Shown here in pieces: positions 17,191 through 26,082 of a stretch of DNA of 64,000 nucleotides (positions within the stretch are counted from its first letter, which is position 1; each line of letters starts with the position of its first letter). The position numbers and the translations under genes are program-made. The DNA is from Streptomyces lincolnensis. GTDB lineage: Bacteria > Actinomycetota > Actinomycetes > Streptomycetales > Streptomycetaceae. The stretch covers positions 9,362,001 through 9,426,000 of the forward strand of contig NZ_CP016438.1 of the NCBI RefSeq assembly GCF_001685355.1. The letters are read 5' to 3'. The notes beneath the pieces are model-generated. The model searched no databases, had not been told where the DNA came from, and saw only the letters and a program-made list of their open reading frames with translations.

Positions 17191-18147
17191 TCAGGACCGC
17201 AGCCGCAGGTCCTTGCGCCACTTGAGGAGTTCCCTCTCCGGCTCCCCGGTGTAGGACCACGGGGTGCGGGTGCCGCGCCGCCCCAGCAGCGTCAGCAGAG
17301 GGGCCGCGACCTCCCGGACGCCCGCGTGACAGGCCGCGTGGGCCAGGTGGTTGACATCGCGCAGCTCGGCCGGCGCCACCTCCGTCTCCGGCCGGTCCGC
17401 GAACCAGCGCTGCCAGGTGCGCTCTATGTCGCTGACGGCGCCGTCGTTCTTCCAGTGCTGCCCCAGCCTCACCGGCGCCCGTCCGTCGGCCGCGGCGTCC
17501 TGGGCGTACCGGAACTCCTCGACCCGGGCGTACTGCACCAGCACCGGCAGCGCGCAGCCGGGCGGGGACACGCCCGCCGCGTCACGGGCGAAGTCGTACA
17601 TCAGGCCGTGCGATCCGTGCCAACGCGCCGCGTAGTAGTGCAGCACCTGGAGGTGGCCCTCCACGCTGTACGGGTCCCGCCCGTGCAACTCGTCCCACCA
17701 GCGCGCCAGTTCCTGCCGGCGCACCCCGGAGGGATACAGCCGCGCCACGGAGATCAGGGAGACCCAGGGGGTGGGGTCCTCCGGATACGCCTGGGCCGCC
17801 TGGAGGCAGGCCATGACCGCGCCGTCGACACGGTGCTGGTCGATCGGCACGCCCCGGCCCGCGGCGATGGCCACGTTGAACGCCCGGGTCGTCTCGGTCG
17901 CCGCCCGCAGCACCAGCGCGTCCGGGCTCGGCTCGGCGGCCAGCCAGGTCTCCACCGTCGAACTGGACGCGCAGACCTGCGCGAGCCGCCGGACGCGGTG
18001 CCCCCGCACCGGCCAGTCCGGGCCGGTGCTCCGCAGTAGTTCGCGCAGTCCCTGCCAGCGGCCGATGACGATGTCCTGGCGGGCGATGCCGAGGGCGGTG
18101 TCCCCGCAGTCGGGGTCGAAGTCGGGAGTGAAACGGTCTCTCGCCAT
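17191..18147 (-). CDS. Conserved hypothetical protein (DUF4034-like)
   Basis: 318 aa, soluble, mainly helical, with TPR-like spacing. Motifs include DCGDTALGIARQDIVIGRWQ near the N-terminus and WHGSHGLMYDFAR near the middle. It resembles DUF4034-type streptomycete proteins that summarise pairs of helical repeats; the family is not certain. It lies 12 bases after the APC permease gene in the same direction, so it is co-transcribed. No function is assigned. Confidence 0.75.
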   Translation of the reverse strand: MARDRFTPDFDPDCGDTALGIARQDIVIGRWQGLRELLRSTGPDWPVRGHRVRRLAQVCASSSTVETWLAAEPSPDALVLRAATETTRAFNVAIAAGRGVPIDQHRVDGAVMACLQAAQAYPEDPTPWVSLISVARLYPSGVRRQELARWWDELHGRDPYSVEGHLQVLHYYAARWHGSHGLMYDFARDAAGVSPPGCALPVLVQYARVEEFRYAQDAAADGRAPVRLGQHWKNDGAVSDIERTWQRWFADRPETEVAPAELRDVNHLAHAACHAGVREVAAPLLTLLGRRGTRTPWSYTGEPERELLKWRKDLRLRS

Positions 18148-18159
18148 CGGGCGTCTCCC

Positions 18160-19632
18160 TCAGAAGTCGGTGGGGAAACCCTCGTGGGCCCGGGAGTGCG
18201 CGAGCGCGCCGTCGTCGGGGACGTACTCCGTCTCGATCGTGCGGGCGGCGTCCAGCCGGGCGGGCCGGTAGTAGTCGCTGCCCCGCATCCAGTACCAGAA
18301 CATCGGGATCAGGCCCACGGCCAGGCCGCCGAGGCCGATCGTGACCGACGCGGTGCTCAGCTCGCCCAGTGACTCGACCAGCACCCAGAACATGAACAGG
18401 GAGCCGAACAGCGGCCACAGCCCGCCGAGGACGAAGTTGGCCACCGACTTCAGCAGCATCCTGCGGTAGGCGACGACCGCGGCGAGCCCGGCGAGTCCGT
18501 AGTACACGGCGATCTGGAGGCCGATCGCCGAGATGGCGTCGGAGAGGATGTCGCCGACGGTGCCCAGGGCGTTGGAGGCGACCAGCATCACCATCGCCAC
18601 CGTGCCCACGACCGTGATGGCCACCCACGGCGTGTTCCAGTGGGGATGGACGCGGCCCAGCGCGGACGGCATCGTCCGGTCCCGGCCCATCGCGAACAGG
18701 GAGCGGGTGACCTGGATGAGGGTGGTCTCCAAAGTGGCGATGGTGGACAGCATCACCGCCACGACCAGCAACTTGCCGCCCCAGCCCGGCCAGATCTCCT
18801 CGCCGAGCACCGCGAGCACGTTGGCGTCGTTCTCCTCGATCTGCTTCGCGGACAGGATCATGTTCACCGCGATGGTGAACGCCTCGAACAGCAGGAAGAC
18901 GATCCCGACGCCGATGAGGCCCGCGAGTCCCGTCGTACGACGGCTGTTGCGGGTCTCCTCGCTCAGGTTGCTGGTGACGTCCCAGCCCCAGTAGTAGAAC
19001 GCGGCGATCAGCGCGCCCGACGCGAAGCCGGCCATGCCGTCGAAGTGACCGAATCCGAGCCAGGACCAGTCGAACGCACGGGCGTTGTCGGTGTGGAAGA
19101 CGGCGAGCACCGCGAAGAGCGCCAGGATGGCCAGCTCTATGCCCGACATGAGGAACTGCGCGCGCACGGTGAGCCGGGCACCGCCCAGCACGACGAGCAG
19201 CATGATGAGGAACCAGCCCGCCCCGACGGCCGTGGACAGCGCGGTGTTCTCGGCGAGTTGCTCGTCGAAGAGGGACAGCGTCATCGAACCGGCGGGCAGT
19301 GAACCGGCGACCATGAAGATGGTCGTCGAGATCACCAGCGCCCAGCCGCTCATGAAGCCCAGAAAGGGATGGAGAGTTCGGCCCACCCAGGAGTAACTGG
19401 CGCCCGCGTTCACGTCGATGCGGCCCAGATAGCTGAACGCCAGCGCGATGCCCAGCATCGGTATGGCGCAGTACAGCAGAGCGGCCGGACTGGCCAGGCC
19501 CACCGCCCCGACCAGCACCGCGGTGGTCGCGGCCAGGGAGTAGGCCGGCGCACTGCCCGCCACGGCCATCACCACCGTGTCGAACGTGCCGAGGGCGTTG
19601 GCCTGAAGTCCTCTGCCCCTGTTGATGCTCAT
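18160..19632 (-). CDS. APC superfamily amino acid permease
   Basis: 490 aa from ATG at 19632, about 12 transmembrane helices. The N-terminal APC motif is LQANALGTFDTVVMAVAGSAPAYS (read in parts), with GASYSWVGR in the next loop, as in amino-acid/polyamine/organocation permeases. It should import or exchange an amino acid or amine; the substrate is unknown. A longer reading starting at 19728 begins with an unlikely Pro/Ser-rich tail. It is transcribed together with the downstream hypothetical gene. Confidence 0.88.
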   Translation of the reverse strand: MSINRGRGLQANALGTFDTVVMAVAGSAPAYSLAATTAVLVGAVGLASPAALLYCAIPMLGIALAFSYLGRIDVNAGASYSWVGRTLHPFLGFMSGWALVISTTIFMVAGSLPAGSMTLSLFDEQLAENTALSTAVGAGWFLIMLLVVLGGARLTVRAQFLMSGIELAILALFAVLAVFHTDNARAFDWSWLGFGHFDGMAGFASGALIAAFYYWGWDVTSNLSEETRNSRRTTGLAGLIGVGIVFLLFEAFTIAVNMILSAKQIEENDANVLAVLGEEIWPGWGGKLLVVAVMLSTIATLETTLIQVTRSLFAMGRDRTMPSALGRVHPHWNTPWVAITVVGTVAMVMLVASNALGTVGDILSDAISAIGLQIAVYYGLAGLAAVVAYRRMLLKSVANFVLGGLWPLFGSLFMFWVLVESLGELSTASVTIGLGGLAVGLIPMFWYWMRGSDYYRPARLDAARTIETEYVPDDGALAHSRAHEGFPTDF

Positions 19633-19803
19633 GGTTGCGCTGCTTTCCGTCGTGCACGACGTGAGGGCGACCGGCCCTGACGGCGTCGGGGGGGGTGGGG
19701 GGTGAAGCGGTGAACCGGCCCCGGACACACGAGGGATGGCCTCGGGCCGGGAGAGTGGAAGAAGGCGTGGCGGATGCCGCGGGACCGCTGCGTGGGCGGA
19801 CGG

Positions 19804-19824
19804 TCACACCGTGTGTGCGTGTGA
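19804..19824. promoter_or_regulatory. Inverted repeat TCACAC / GTGTGA, possible operator
   Basis: TCACAC (19804-19809) and GTGTGA (19819-19824) are perfect inverted arms. They lie in the 309-base divergent gap between the APC permease and the DUF5709 gene. Nearby sequence is locally AT-richer (about 19825-19860), as expected for promoters. The rest of this gap shows a G-run (19687-19703) and no coding signal. The regulator is unknown. Confidence 0.35.
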
Positions 19825-19941
19825 TGATAGCGGCACCCTTTGAGCTTTCAAGATTGACCGGGAAGTAACCTCCCGTGGTTGTCGGTGGCGGATCGGGACA
19901 CCCGAGAGACAGCAGTGCACGAGAGCGCAAGGGAGGCGGTC

Positions 19942-20478
19942 ATGGACACGGAACGCACCGACGCCGAACCGATGGCGGACGACGCGTACCAGCCCACCGG
20001 CAGCAACGAGGAGCAGGAGGACGCCAGCCCGCTCGACCTCCAGGACGCCCTCGACGAGCGCACCTACGACGACACCCTGGACGAGGGGTACTCGCCGCCG
20101 GAGAAGCCCCTCGGCGTCACCGGACACGGCACCACGGCCGCCGAGCAGCGCGACGGCGAGAGCCTGGACCAGCGGCTCGCCCAGGAGGTCCCCGATGTGG
20201 CCCCGGCCTCCGGTGACGGCATCGGCGACGCCCCCGACGCGGCGGGCGAACCGGTCGACCCGGAGGCGGGCGAGGCTCGCGCCGGGCGCCTGGTCGCCCC
20301 CGACGAGGGCGCCCACCCCGACACCACCAAGGAGGCCGTCGCCTCCGACGTGGGCATCGACGCGGGAGCCGCCGGCGCGGAGGAGGCCGCCGTGCATGTC
20401 GTCGCGGACGACGCGGACCTGCCGGAGGACGAGTTCGAGGACGGGGGCGCGTACGACGCCGAGGGCGACGAGATCTGA
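19942..20478 (+). CDS. DUF5709 family acidic protein
   Basis: 178 aa from ATG 19942 (GGGAGG 8 bases upstream). Extremely acidic and low-complexity, without Cys or membrane segments. It has the SPLDLQDALDERTYDDTLDEGYSPPEKP block (read in parts) and AGRLVAPDEG segment that define DUF5709. The protein is probably disordered and cytoplasmic; the function of the family is unknown. Streptomycete members are often stress-linked, which cannot be confirmed here. Confidence 0.85.
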   Translation: MDTERTDAEPMADDAYQPTGSNEEQEDASPLDLQDALDERTYDDTLDEGYSPPEKPLGVTGHGTTAAEQRDGESLDQRLAQEVPDVAPASGDGIGDAPDAAGEPVDPEAGEARAGRLVAPDEGAHPDTTKEAVASDVGIDAGAAGAEEAAVHVVADDADLPEDEFEDGGAYDAEGDEI

Positions 20479-20511
20479 CGCTCTGTCAGAGCCCTTGCGC
20501 CCTCGGCACGT

Positions 20512-21915
20512 TCAGTCCCCGATCCGGTCGATCAGCCGCAGCTTGTTCGTGGCGTCCAGGGCGGCGACCTTGTACGACTCCGCCAGGGTCGGGTAGTTGA
20601 AGACCGCGTCGACCAGATAGTCGACCGTACCGCCGCAGCCCATCACGGACTGGCCGATGTGGATCAGCTCGGTCGCGCCCGTGCCGAAGCAGTGCACCCC
20701 GAGCAGGGTGCGGTCCTCGGGAGAGACCAGCAGCTTCAGCATGCCGTGCGAGTCGCCCATGATCTGTCCGCGGGCCAGCTCGCGATAGCGGGAGATGCCC
20801 ACCTCGAACGGCACCCGGTCCTCGGTGAGCTGGTCCTCGGTCCGGCCCACGAAACTGATCTCCGGGATGGTGTAGATGCCGATCGGCTGGAGATTGTGCA
20901 TCCGGGGCACGGGCTCTCCGCACGCGTGGTACGCCGCCGCGCGGCCCTGCTCCATCGAGGTCGCCGCCAGCGCCGGGAAACCGATCACGTCACCGACGGC
21001 GTAGATGTGCGGCACCTCGGTGCGGTAGTGCTCGTCCACCGCGATCCGGCCGCGCGGGTCCGCCGAGAGCCCGGCCTTGTCGAGGTCGAGGTCATCGGTC
21101 AGGCCCTGCCGGCCCGCCGAGTACATCACGGCGTCGGCCGGGATCTTCTTGCCGCTCTCCAGGATGGTGAGCGTGCCCCGGGGATGGCGCTCGACCGCGG
21201 CGACCGTCTCCCCGAAGCGGAAGGTCACGGCCAGGTCCCGCAGGTGGTACTTGAGCGACTCGATGACCTCGACGTCGCACATGTCGAGCATCCCGGCCCG
21301 CTTCTCCACCACCGTGACCTTGCTGCCGAGCGCCGCGAACATGGACGCGTACTCCATGCCGATCACGCCGGCGCCGACGATGACCATGGAACGCGGCACC
21401 CGCTCCAGGGCGAGCACGTTGTCCGAGTCCATGATCGTCCGCCCGTCGAACTCGACGCTGCCCGGACGGGCGGGACGGGTCCCGGTGGCGATCACCACGT
21501 GCTCGGCCGTAAGGAGCCGTTCGTGGCCGCTGACCTCCCTGAGGGCGAGGGTGTGGGCGTCGACGAAACGCGCCGTTCCGGCGTGCAGCGTGACGTGGTT
21601 GCGGGAGAGCTGGCTGCGGATCACGTCGACCTCGCGGCTGACCACGTGCTGGGTGCGGGCGGTCAGGTCGCCGACGGTGATGTCCTCCTTCAGCCGGTAG
21701 CTCTGGCCGTACAGATCGCGCTGGGTGAGTCCGGTGAGGTACAGCACCGCTTCACGCAGCGTCTTGGAGGGGATGGTGCCGGTGTGGATGGAGACCCCGC
21801 CGACCATGTCGGGGCGGTCGACGACGGCGACCCGGCGGCCCAGCTTGGCCGCGGCGATGGCGGCCTTCTGGCCGCCGGGGCCTGATCCGATGACGAGCAT
21901 GTCGTAGTCGGGCAC
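20512..21915 (-). CDS. sthA: Soluble (Si-specific) NAD(P)+ transhydrogenase
   Basis: 467 aa flavoprotein of the pyridine nucleotide-disulphide oxidoreductase family. The N-terminal FAD Rossmann motif is [19 protein letters not shown]. The central NAD(P) motif is [16 protein letters not shown]. The second FAD motif is [14 protein letters not shown], and a C-terminal dimerisation domain follows. The redox-active disulphide seen in lipoamide dehydrogenases is absent ([10 protein letters not shown]), as expected for SthA. It equilibrates NADPH and NADH in the cytoplasm. A single gene, convergent with the DUF5709 gene. Confidence 0.9.
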   Translation of the reverse strand: MPDYDMLVIGSGPGGQKAAIAAAKLGRRVAVVDRPDMVGGVSIHTGTIPSKTLREAVLYLTGLTQRDLYGQSYRLKEDITVGDLTARTQHVVSREVDVIRSQLSRNHVTLHAGTARFVDAHTLALREVSGHERLLTAEHVVIATGTRPARPGSVEFDGRTIMDSDNVLALERVPRSMVIVGAGVIGMEYASMFAALGSKVTVVEKRAGMLDMCDVEVIESLKYHLRDLAVTFRFGETVAAVERHPRGTLTILESGKKIPADAVMYSAGRQGLTDDLDLDKAGLSADPRGRIAVDEHYRTEVPHIYAVGDVIGFPALAATSMEQGRAAAYHACGEPVPRMHNLQPIGIYTIPEISFVGRTEDQLTEDRVPFEVGISRYRELARGQIMGDSHGMLKLLVSPEDRTLLGVHCFGTGATELIHIGQSVMGCGGTVDYLVDAVFNYPTLAESYKVAALDATNKLRLIDRIGD

Positions 21916-22023
21916 CCTCCGGAGTCTGACACCCTCGGGGGCCGGTTCGAAAGGGTGAACAGGTAATCACCGGGGGCGTGCCGGTGCCGCGCGAGGCACC
22001 GCACGCCCACGAGCGCCGGTCGG

Positions 22024-22230
22024 TCAGGGCAGCAGCTTGTCCATCGCGGCAGGCCCCTCGGCCGCCAGTTTCCGCTTCGCCCATTCGAGGCTGCGTGGGG
22101 TGAGGTCCTTGCCCGAGGCAAGGACCAGGTCCTCCGGCGACACTTCGGTGCCGGTACGGGCGTGGAGCAGGGCGTCCGGGGTCGTGCGGTCCTCGGACGG
22201 CCCGGACGCGTCGGGCTGTGACGTCGGCAT
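22024..22230 (-). CDS. Small conserved hypothetical protein
   Basis: 68 aa from ATG at 22230, with GAGGAG about 8 bases upstream on its strand. Soluble: a Ser/Asp-rich N-terminus, then a helical C-terminal part (TPRSLEWAKRKLAAEGPAAM). No recognised family. A longer in-frame reading up to 22338 lacks a Shine-Dalgarno. It lies behind the transhydrogenase start, same strand, with a gap of about 110 bases. Confidence 0.6.
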   Translation of the reverse strand: MPTSQPDASGPSEDRTTPDALLHARTGTEVSPEDLVLASGKDLTPRSLEWAKRKLAAEGPAAMDKLLP

Positions 22231-22435
22231 GATGCAGCTCCTCGGATCCGGATCGTTCCTCGGTCCCGGTCTACCCTCACCGGTCCCGATATCACCATTC
22301 AACGCCCCGGCCCACCCTGCATCCCGAGAGCGGGCCACGCGTGGAATCCGATGTCGGAAAAGGAGGTGTCAGGGACCGATCAATCGGGGTACGGTGAGGT
22401 CCACGCCCAGAGACGGACGGAAGGAGGCGAGTGCC

Positions 22436-22492
22436 GTGCAGATCACCACCATCGAGCGCTCCCTTTCCGTTGTCCCGGCGTGTCACATCTGA
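22436..22492 (+). CDS. Possible 18-residue leader peptide
   Basis: A GTG at 22436 lies 8 bases after AAGGAGG (22421-22427), a near-ideal Shine-Dalgarno. It opens a reading frame for MQITTIERSLSVVPACHI ending in TGA at 22490-22492, 49 bases before the GNAT start. Its size and strong ribosome site suggest a leader or upstream ORF, perhaps regulating the GNAT gene. The rest of the 22231-22541 gap holds no other gene signal. Confidence 0.35.
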   Translation: MQITTIERSLSVVPACHI

Positions 22493-22541
22493 CCGGGAGC
22501 GCGTCACGCTGCGTCTCGCAGCACGTAACCCGGAGGAATCC

Positions 22542-23438
22542 ATGACCGATCTGGTCATCCGCGCGCTCGACGAGCGCGACGCCCATCTCTTCGACGCCCT
22601 GCCCGACCCGTTCGGCGCGGCCCAAGGACACCGGCGCACCCGGCACCGCCCCGACTGGAAGCGCGTCGCCCTGCGCGACGGCGAGGTCGTGGCGCGCGGT
22701 GCCTGGTGGGGCGGCCCCGACGACACCGAACCCGTCAACCTCAACTGGTTCGACGTGGCCGAGGGCGAGGAGGAGGCGGGCGCCGAACTCCTGCGCACCG
22801 CCCCCTGGCGGGTCGAAATCGAGATGAACCTGCCCGGCGGCTGGCGCGAGGACCCGGTGCTGCGCTCCGCCGCCGACACCTGCTTCACCGCCGCCCGCAA
22901 GGCCGGCTACGAGCTCCTCGTGGAACGCTTCCTGTACCGCTGGACCCCGGCGCACGGGCTGCCCGAGCGCCCCGGCCGGCTGCGCTTCCGTCCCGAGCCG
23001 GACGACGAGGTCTTCCGCGACGCGCTGCGCCGCATCCACTCCGTCACGCTGGACGCCCACGCCCTGCTCGCCATCGAGGAGGGCGGGATCGACAAGGCCG
23101 CCCAGGAGGAACTCGACTTCTTCCACTGGTGCCCCTCGCCCCGCGAGTGGTGGCAGATCGCCCACACACCGGAGGGCGATCTGGCGGGCATCCACATCCC
23201 GGCACACAACCCCTCGGGGCCCTGCGTCGGCTTCATCGGCGTCGTCCCCGAGCAGCGCGGACACGGTTACGCCTACGACCTCCTCGTGGAGTGCACCCAC
23301 TTCCTGGTCGAACAGGGCGCCGAGTTCGTCTCAGCCCTGACGGACCAGGGCAACTTCCCCATGGCCGCCAACTTCACCAAGGCGGGGTATCCCGTCGTAC
23401 GGGAACGCCTGAACTTTCAGGTGCCCGGCACCGACTGA
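22542..23438 (+). CDS. GNAT family N-acetyltransferase
   Basis: 298 aa from ATG 22542 (GGAGG 6 bases upstream). The acetyl-CoA site is in the C-terminal third: GFIGVVPEQRGHGYAYDLL, where Q/R-x-x-G-x-G binds the pyrophosphate, followed by the alpha4 region THFLVEQGAEFVSALTDQGN. The N-terminal half may be a degenerate second GNAT-like domain, common in streptomycete members of this size. The acceptor is unknown. A strong upstream mini-ORF may regulate it. Confidence 0.85.
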   Translation: MTDLVIRALDERDAHLFDALPDPFGAAQGHRRTRHRPDWKRVALRDGEVVARGAWWGGPDDTEPVNLNWFDVAEGEEEAGAELLRTAPWRVEIEMNLPGGWREDPVLRSAADTCFTAARKAGYELLVERFLYRWTPAHGLPERPGRLRFRPEPDDEVFRDALRRIHSVTLDAHALLAIEEGGIDKAAQEELDFFHWCPSPREWWQIAHTPEGDLAGIHIPAHNPSGPCVGFIGVVPEQRGHGYAYDLLVECTHFLVEQGAEFVSALTDQGNFPMAANFTKAGYPVVRERLNFQVPGTD

Positions 23439-23536
23439 TCCGGCGCGCGACCGGCACTGGCGGGCGGCCGGGCCCGCCTGTCAGTGCCGGGTGGCATGCT
23501 GACCGAGAGTGATCGGCGGCGGGCGACGGAGGCGGC

Positions 23537-23869
23537 GTGGGGTTCGAGGGCCAGGTCTGGCAGGTACGCAGCGGCGCGGACGCGGTCGGGGAGATCCTGA
23601 TCGACGACGCCGACTTCCCCTGGCTCTCGGGCCGGTTCACCGCCGGTCCGGGGTACGACGCCGTCCAGGAGCTGTTCGCCCGTGAACTCGCCCTGACGAG
23701 ACGGGACGACGCGGGGCACTGGCAGCAGTGGGAGGAGGCCTATGACGAGATCCGGCGGCGCGTGTCGCTGACCTCGCCGGACGGTCCGGTCGCCGAGTTC
23801 CTGCTGCACATCGACGGCGACCGGGCGTGGTTCCGGTGGAGCGACGAGCCCTTCGGCGACGACGTGTAG
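23537..23869 (+). CDS. Conserved hypothetical protein
   Basis: 110 aa from GTG 23537, with GGAGGCG upstream. Acidic and soluble, rich in Trp and Asp (GFEGQVWQVRSG, DDADFPWLSGRF, WFRWSDEPFG). This composition is seen in small streptomycete hypothetical proteins. No recognised domain, signal peptide or membrane helix. It is followed by a convergent oxidoreductase gene. Confidence 0.7.
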   Translation: MGFEGQVWQVRSGADAVGEILIDDADFPWLSGRFTAGPGYDAVQELFARELALTRRDDAGHWQQWEEAYDEIRRRVSLTSPDGPVAEFLLHIDGDRAWFRWSDEPFGDDV

Positions 23870-23941
23870 GGGTGTACGGGCGGCCGAGCGCCGGGCCGGG
23901 CGCGGGCCGCTGCCCGGAGCCGGCTCGCGTCGGTCCCGGCC

Positions 23942-24829
23942 TCAGCCTGTCGTGCCGTTCAGCAGGGACTCCGCCTCGGTGAGCACCTCGGTGACCCGCA
24001 GGCCGAACGCGGCGTCGCAGGGGTGCGGACGGCCGGTGCGGGCGGAGTCCAGGAGCTCGTCCGCCGCCCTCAGCAGGGCCGGCACCGCGCCCTCGGCGCT
24101 GTCCGGAAGGAGCGTCACCCCCGACTCGCCCCGCAGTTCCACCACTGATCCGGCCGCCGGGACCGGGGCCGTCAGGCTCAGGGTCAGCGTGCTGGAGGCG
24201 CCGCCGGCGTGGTCGAGGACCAGGTGGACGGTGTCACCGGGGCCGGGCGCCGCGGCGGCCACCCGCCGCACGTCACCGAGGACCGGCAGCAGCACGGACA
24301 GGGCATGCGGGCCCACGTCCCACAGGGCACCCTTCTCGCGTCGCCACGGCGAGTCGGCGAACGGGCTGTCGGTGGTGAACACCGACCCCAGCCACTGCGC
24401 CCGCGCCGTGAACCAGCCCTTGGCGGCAGCCTGTTCGGCGATCCACGCCGCGGGCTCGGTCAGGTACCGGGCGGTGAAGAAGACCACCGAGGCGACCTGG
24501 GCCCGCCCGACGGCGTCGACCACGGCCCGCGCCTGCTCGACCGTCGTCGCGACGGGCTTGTCCAGCAGCAGATGACACCCGGCCCGGGCGGCCCGCGCCG
24601 CGAGATCGGCCTGCACGCTCGGCGGCAGCGCGACGGCCACGGCGTCCACGTCGGCCAGCAGCGCGTCGACGTCGTCGTACGCACGCGTGCCGTGCAGATC
24701 CGCCACCTCCTTGGCGGCCTCCGGACGCCGGCCCCAGACCCCCACGAAGTCCAGCCCGTCGTGCTCGCTCAGGGCGGGAGCGTGGGCCATCCGAGCCCAG
24801 GGGCCGGTGCCCAGCAGTCCGATGCGCAT
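23942..24829 (-). CDS. Gfo/Idh/MocA family oxidoreductase
   Basis: 295 aa. The N-terminal Rossmann fold begins MRIGLLGTGPWARMAHAPAL; the DKPVATT motif near residue 93 contributes the conserved Lys at the active site. A C-terminal alpha/beta domain follows. It should oxidise or reduce a polyol, inositol or sugar derivative with NAD(P). The substrate is unknown. GAGAGGCGAC precedes the ATG. It is divergent from an aldo/keto reductase across a 267-base gap holding a large hairpin. Confidence 0.88.
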   Translation of the reverse strand: MRIGLLGTGPWARMAHAPALSEHDGLDFVGVWGRRPEAAKEVADLHGTRAYDDVDALLADVDAVAVALPPSVQADLAARAARAGCHLLLDKPVATTVEQARAVVDAVGRAQVASVVFFTARYLTEPAAWIAEQAAAKGWFTARAQWLGSVFTTDSPFADSPWRREKGALWDVGPHALSVLLPVLGDVRRVAAAAPGPGDTVHLVLDHAGGASSTLTLSLTAPVPAAGSVVELRGESGVTLLPDSAEGAVPALLRAADELLDSARTGRPHPCDAAFGLRVTEVLTEAESLLNGTTG

Positions 24830-25015
24830 GCCGTCGCCTCTCGATGACGTCGAACCAAACGACGGCCGGATCTCCGGGCGCCGCCGTGAGCGTCACACGA
24901 GGGCGGAGCGCGGGCAAGCCCTTTCCACCGGGCCGCGGATTCAGCGTTCCGGCTGCTGAATGCGTTCTCTTTCTTCCATTGGACCTATGGGGTCCGGCAG
25001 GACCAGGCTGGGACG

Positions 25016-25055
25016 GTCCGGTGCCGTCGGCATCCCCCGTCCGACGGCACCGGAC
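25016..25055. repeat. 15-bp perfect hairpin in a divergent promoter region
   Basis: GTCCGGTGCCGTCGG (25016-25030) pairs perfectly with CCGACGGCACCGGAC (25041-25055) across a 10-base loop. It lies between divergently transcribed genes starting at 24829 and 25097. A terminator would be unexpected at this position. No T-run follows on either strand. It may be a regulatory hairpin in the 5' leader of the aldo/keto reductase gene or a relic of a lost gene. Confidence 0.5.
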
Positions 25056-25096
25056 GCCATCGGTTCCGCGCGCCATCCGAAAGAGGTCACGAGCCC

Positions 25097-25954
25097 ATGC
25101 ACACCCGCCGCATCGGTGACATCGAAGTAAGCGCGATCGGCCTGGGCGCCATGCCCATGTCCATCGAGGGGCGACCGGACGAGACCCGTTCCCTCGCCAC
25201 CATCCACGCCGCCCTGGACGCCGGCGTCACGCTGATCGACACCGCGGACGCCTACCACCAGCACGCCGACGAGGTCGGCCACAACGAGACGCTGATCGCC
25301 AAGGCCCTCGCCTCCCACGACCGCGGCAAGGACGTCCTGGTCGCGACCAAGGGCGGCCATCTGCGCCCCGGCGACGGCACCTGGACACTCGACGGCAGCC
25401 CCGAGCACATCAAGGAGGCCTGCGAGGCATCCCTGCGCCGGCTCGGCGTCGAGGCCATCGGCCTCTACCAGTTCCACCGCCCCGACCCGAAGGTGCCCTA
25501 CGCCGAGTCCGTCGGCGCGGTCCGCGACCTTCTCGACGCCGGGAAGATCCGCATGGCGGGCATCTCCAACGCGAACCCGGAGCAGATCCGGCAGGCCAAC
25601 GAGATCCTCGGAGGCCGCCTGGTCTCCGTGCAGAACCAGTTCTCCCCGGCCTTCCGCTCCAGCGAGCCGGAACTGCGCCTGTGCGACGAGCTCGGCATCG
25701 CCTTCCTGCCCTGGAGCCCGCTCGGCGGCATCTCGCGCGCGGGCGAACTGGGCTCCGTGCACGCTCCGTTCGCCCGGATCGCCGAGGCCCACGGAGTGAG
25801 CCCGCAGCAGGTGTGCCTGGCCTGGATGCTCGCCAAGTCGCCGGTGGTCGTGCCGATCCCCGGATCGAGCCGCCCCGAGACGATCCGCGACTCCCTCGCC
25901 GCGGCGGACCTCGCCCTGACGGCGGACGAACGCGCGGAGCTGGACACCGTCTGA
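25097..25954 (+). CDS. Aldo/keto reductase
   Basis: 285 aa NADPH-dependent (alpha/beta)8-barrel oxidoreductase. The catalytic tetrad is visible: Asp and Tyr in LIDTADAYHQH, Lys in VATKGGHL and His in YQFHRPDP. The cofactor end VVVPIPGSSRPETIRDSL is typical. It reduces aldehydes or ketones; the substrate is unknown. AAAGAGG precedes the ATG. Probably monocistronic, with a hairpin-bearing leader. Confidence 0.9.
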   Translation: MHTRRIGDIEVSAIGLGAMPMSIEGRPDETRSLATIHAALDAGVTLIDTADAYHQHADEVGHNETLIAKALASHDRGKDVLVATKGGHLRPGDGTWTLDGSPEHIKEACEASLRRLGVEAIGLYQFHRPDPKVPYAESVGAVRDLLDAGKIRMAGISNANPEQIRQANEILGGRLVSVQNQFSPAFRSSEPELRLCDELGIAFLPWSPLGGISRAGELGSVHAPFARIAEAHGVSPQQVCLAWMLAKSPVVVPIPGSSRPETIRDSLAAADLALTADERAELDTV

Positions 25955-26082
25955 CAGCTGCTCACCCTGTCGTTCGTTCGTGGCCCGGATCGTGCGTGGA
26001 CTGGCACCGGCGTTCCTCCGCTCTCTAGGATGGACTCCCTGTCCTGTCAGGCCAGTTGGCCTGGCACGAAGCTGGGGGAAAG

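Noticed and set aside
17582..19930. 782-codon minus-strand frame over the APC permease
   Set aside because: It is in a different frame from the permease and its co-transcribed gene, has Arg/Pro/His-rich composition and no domain.
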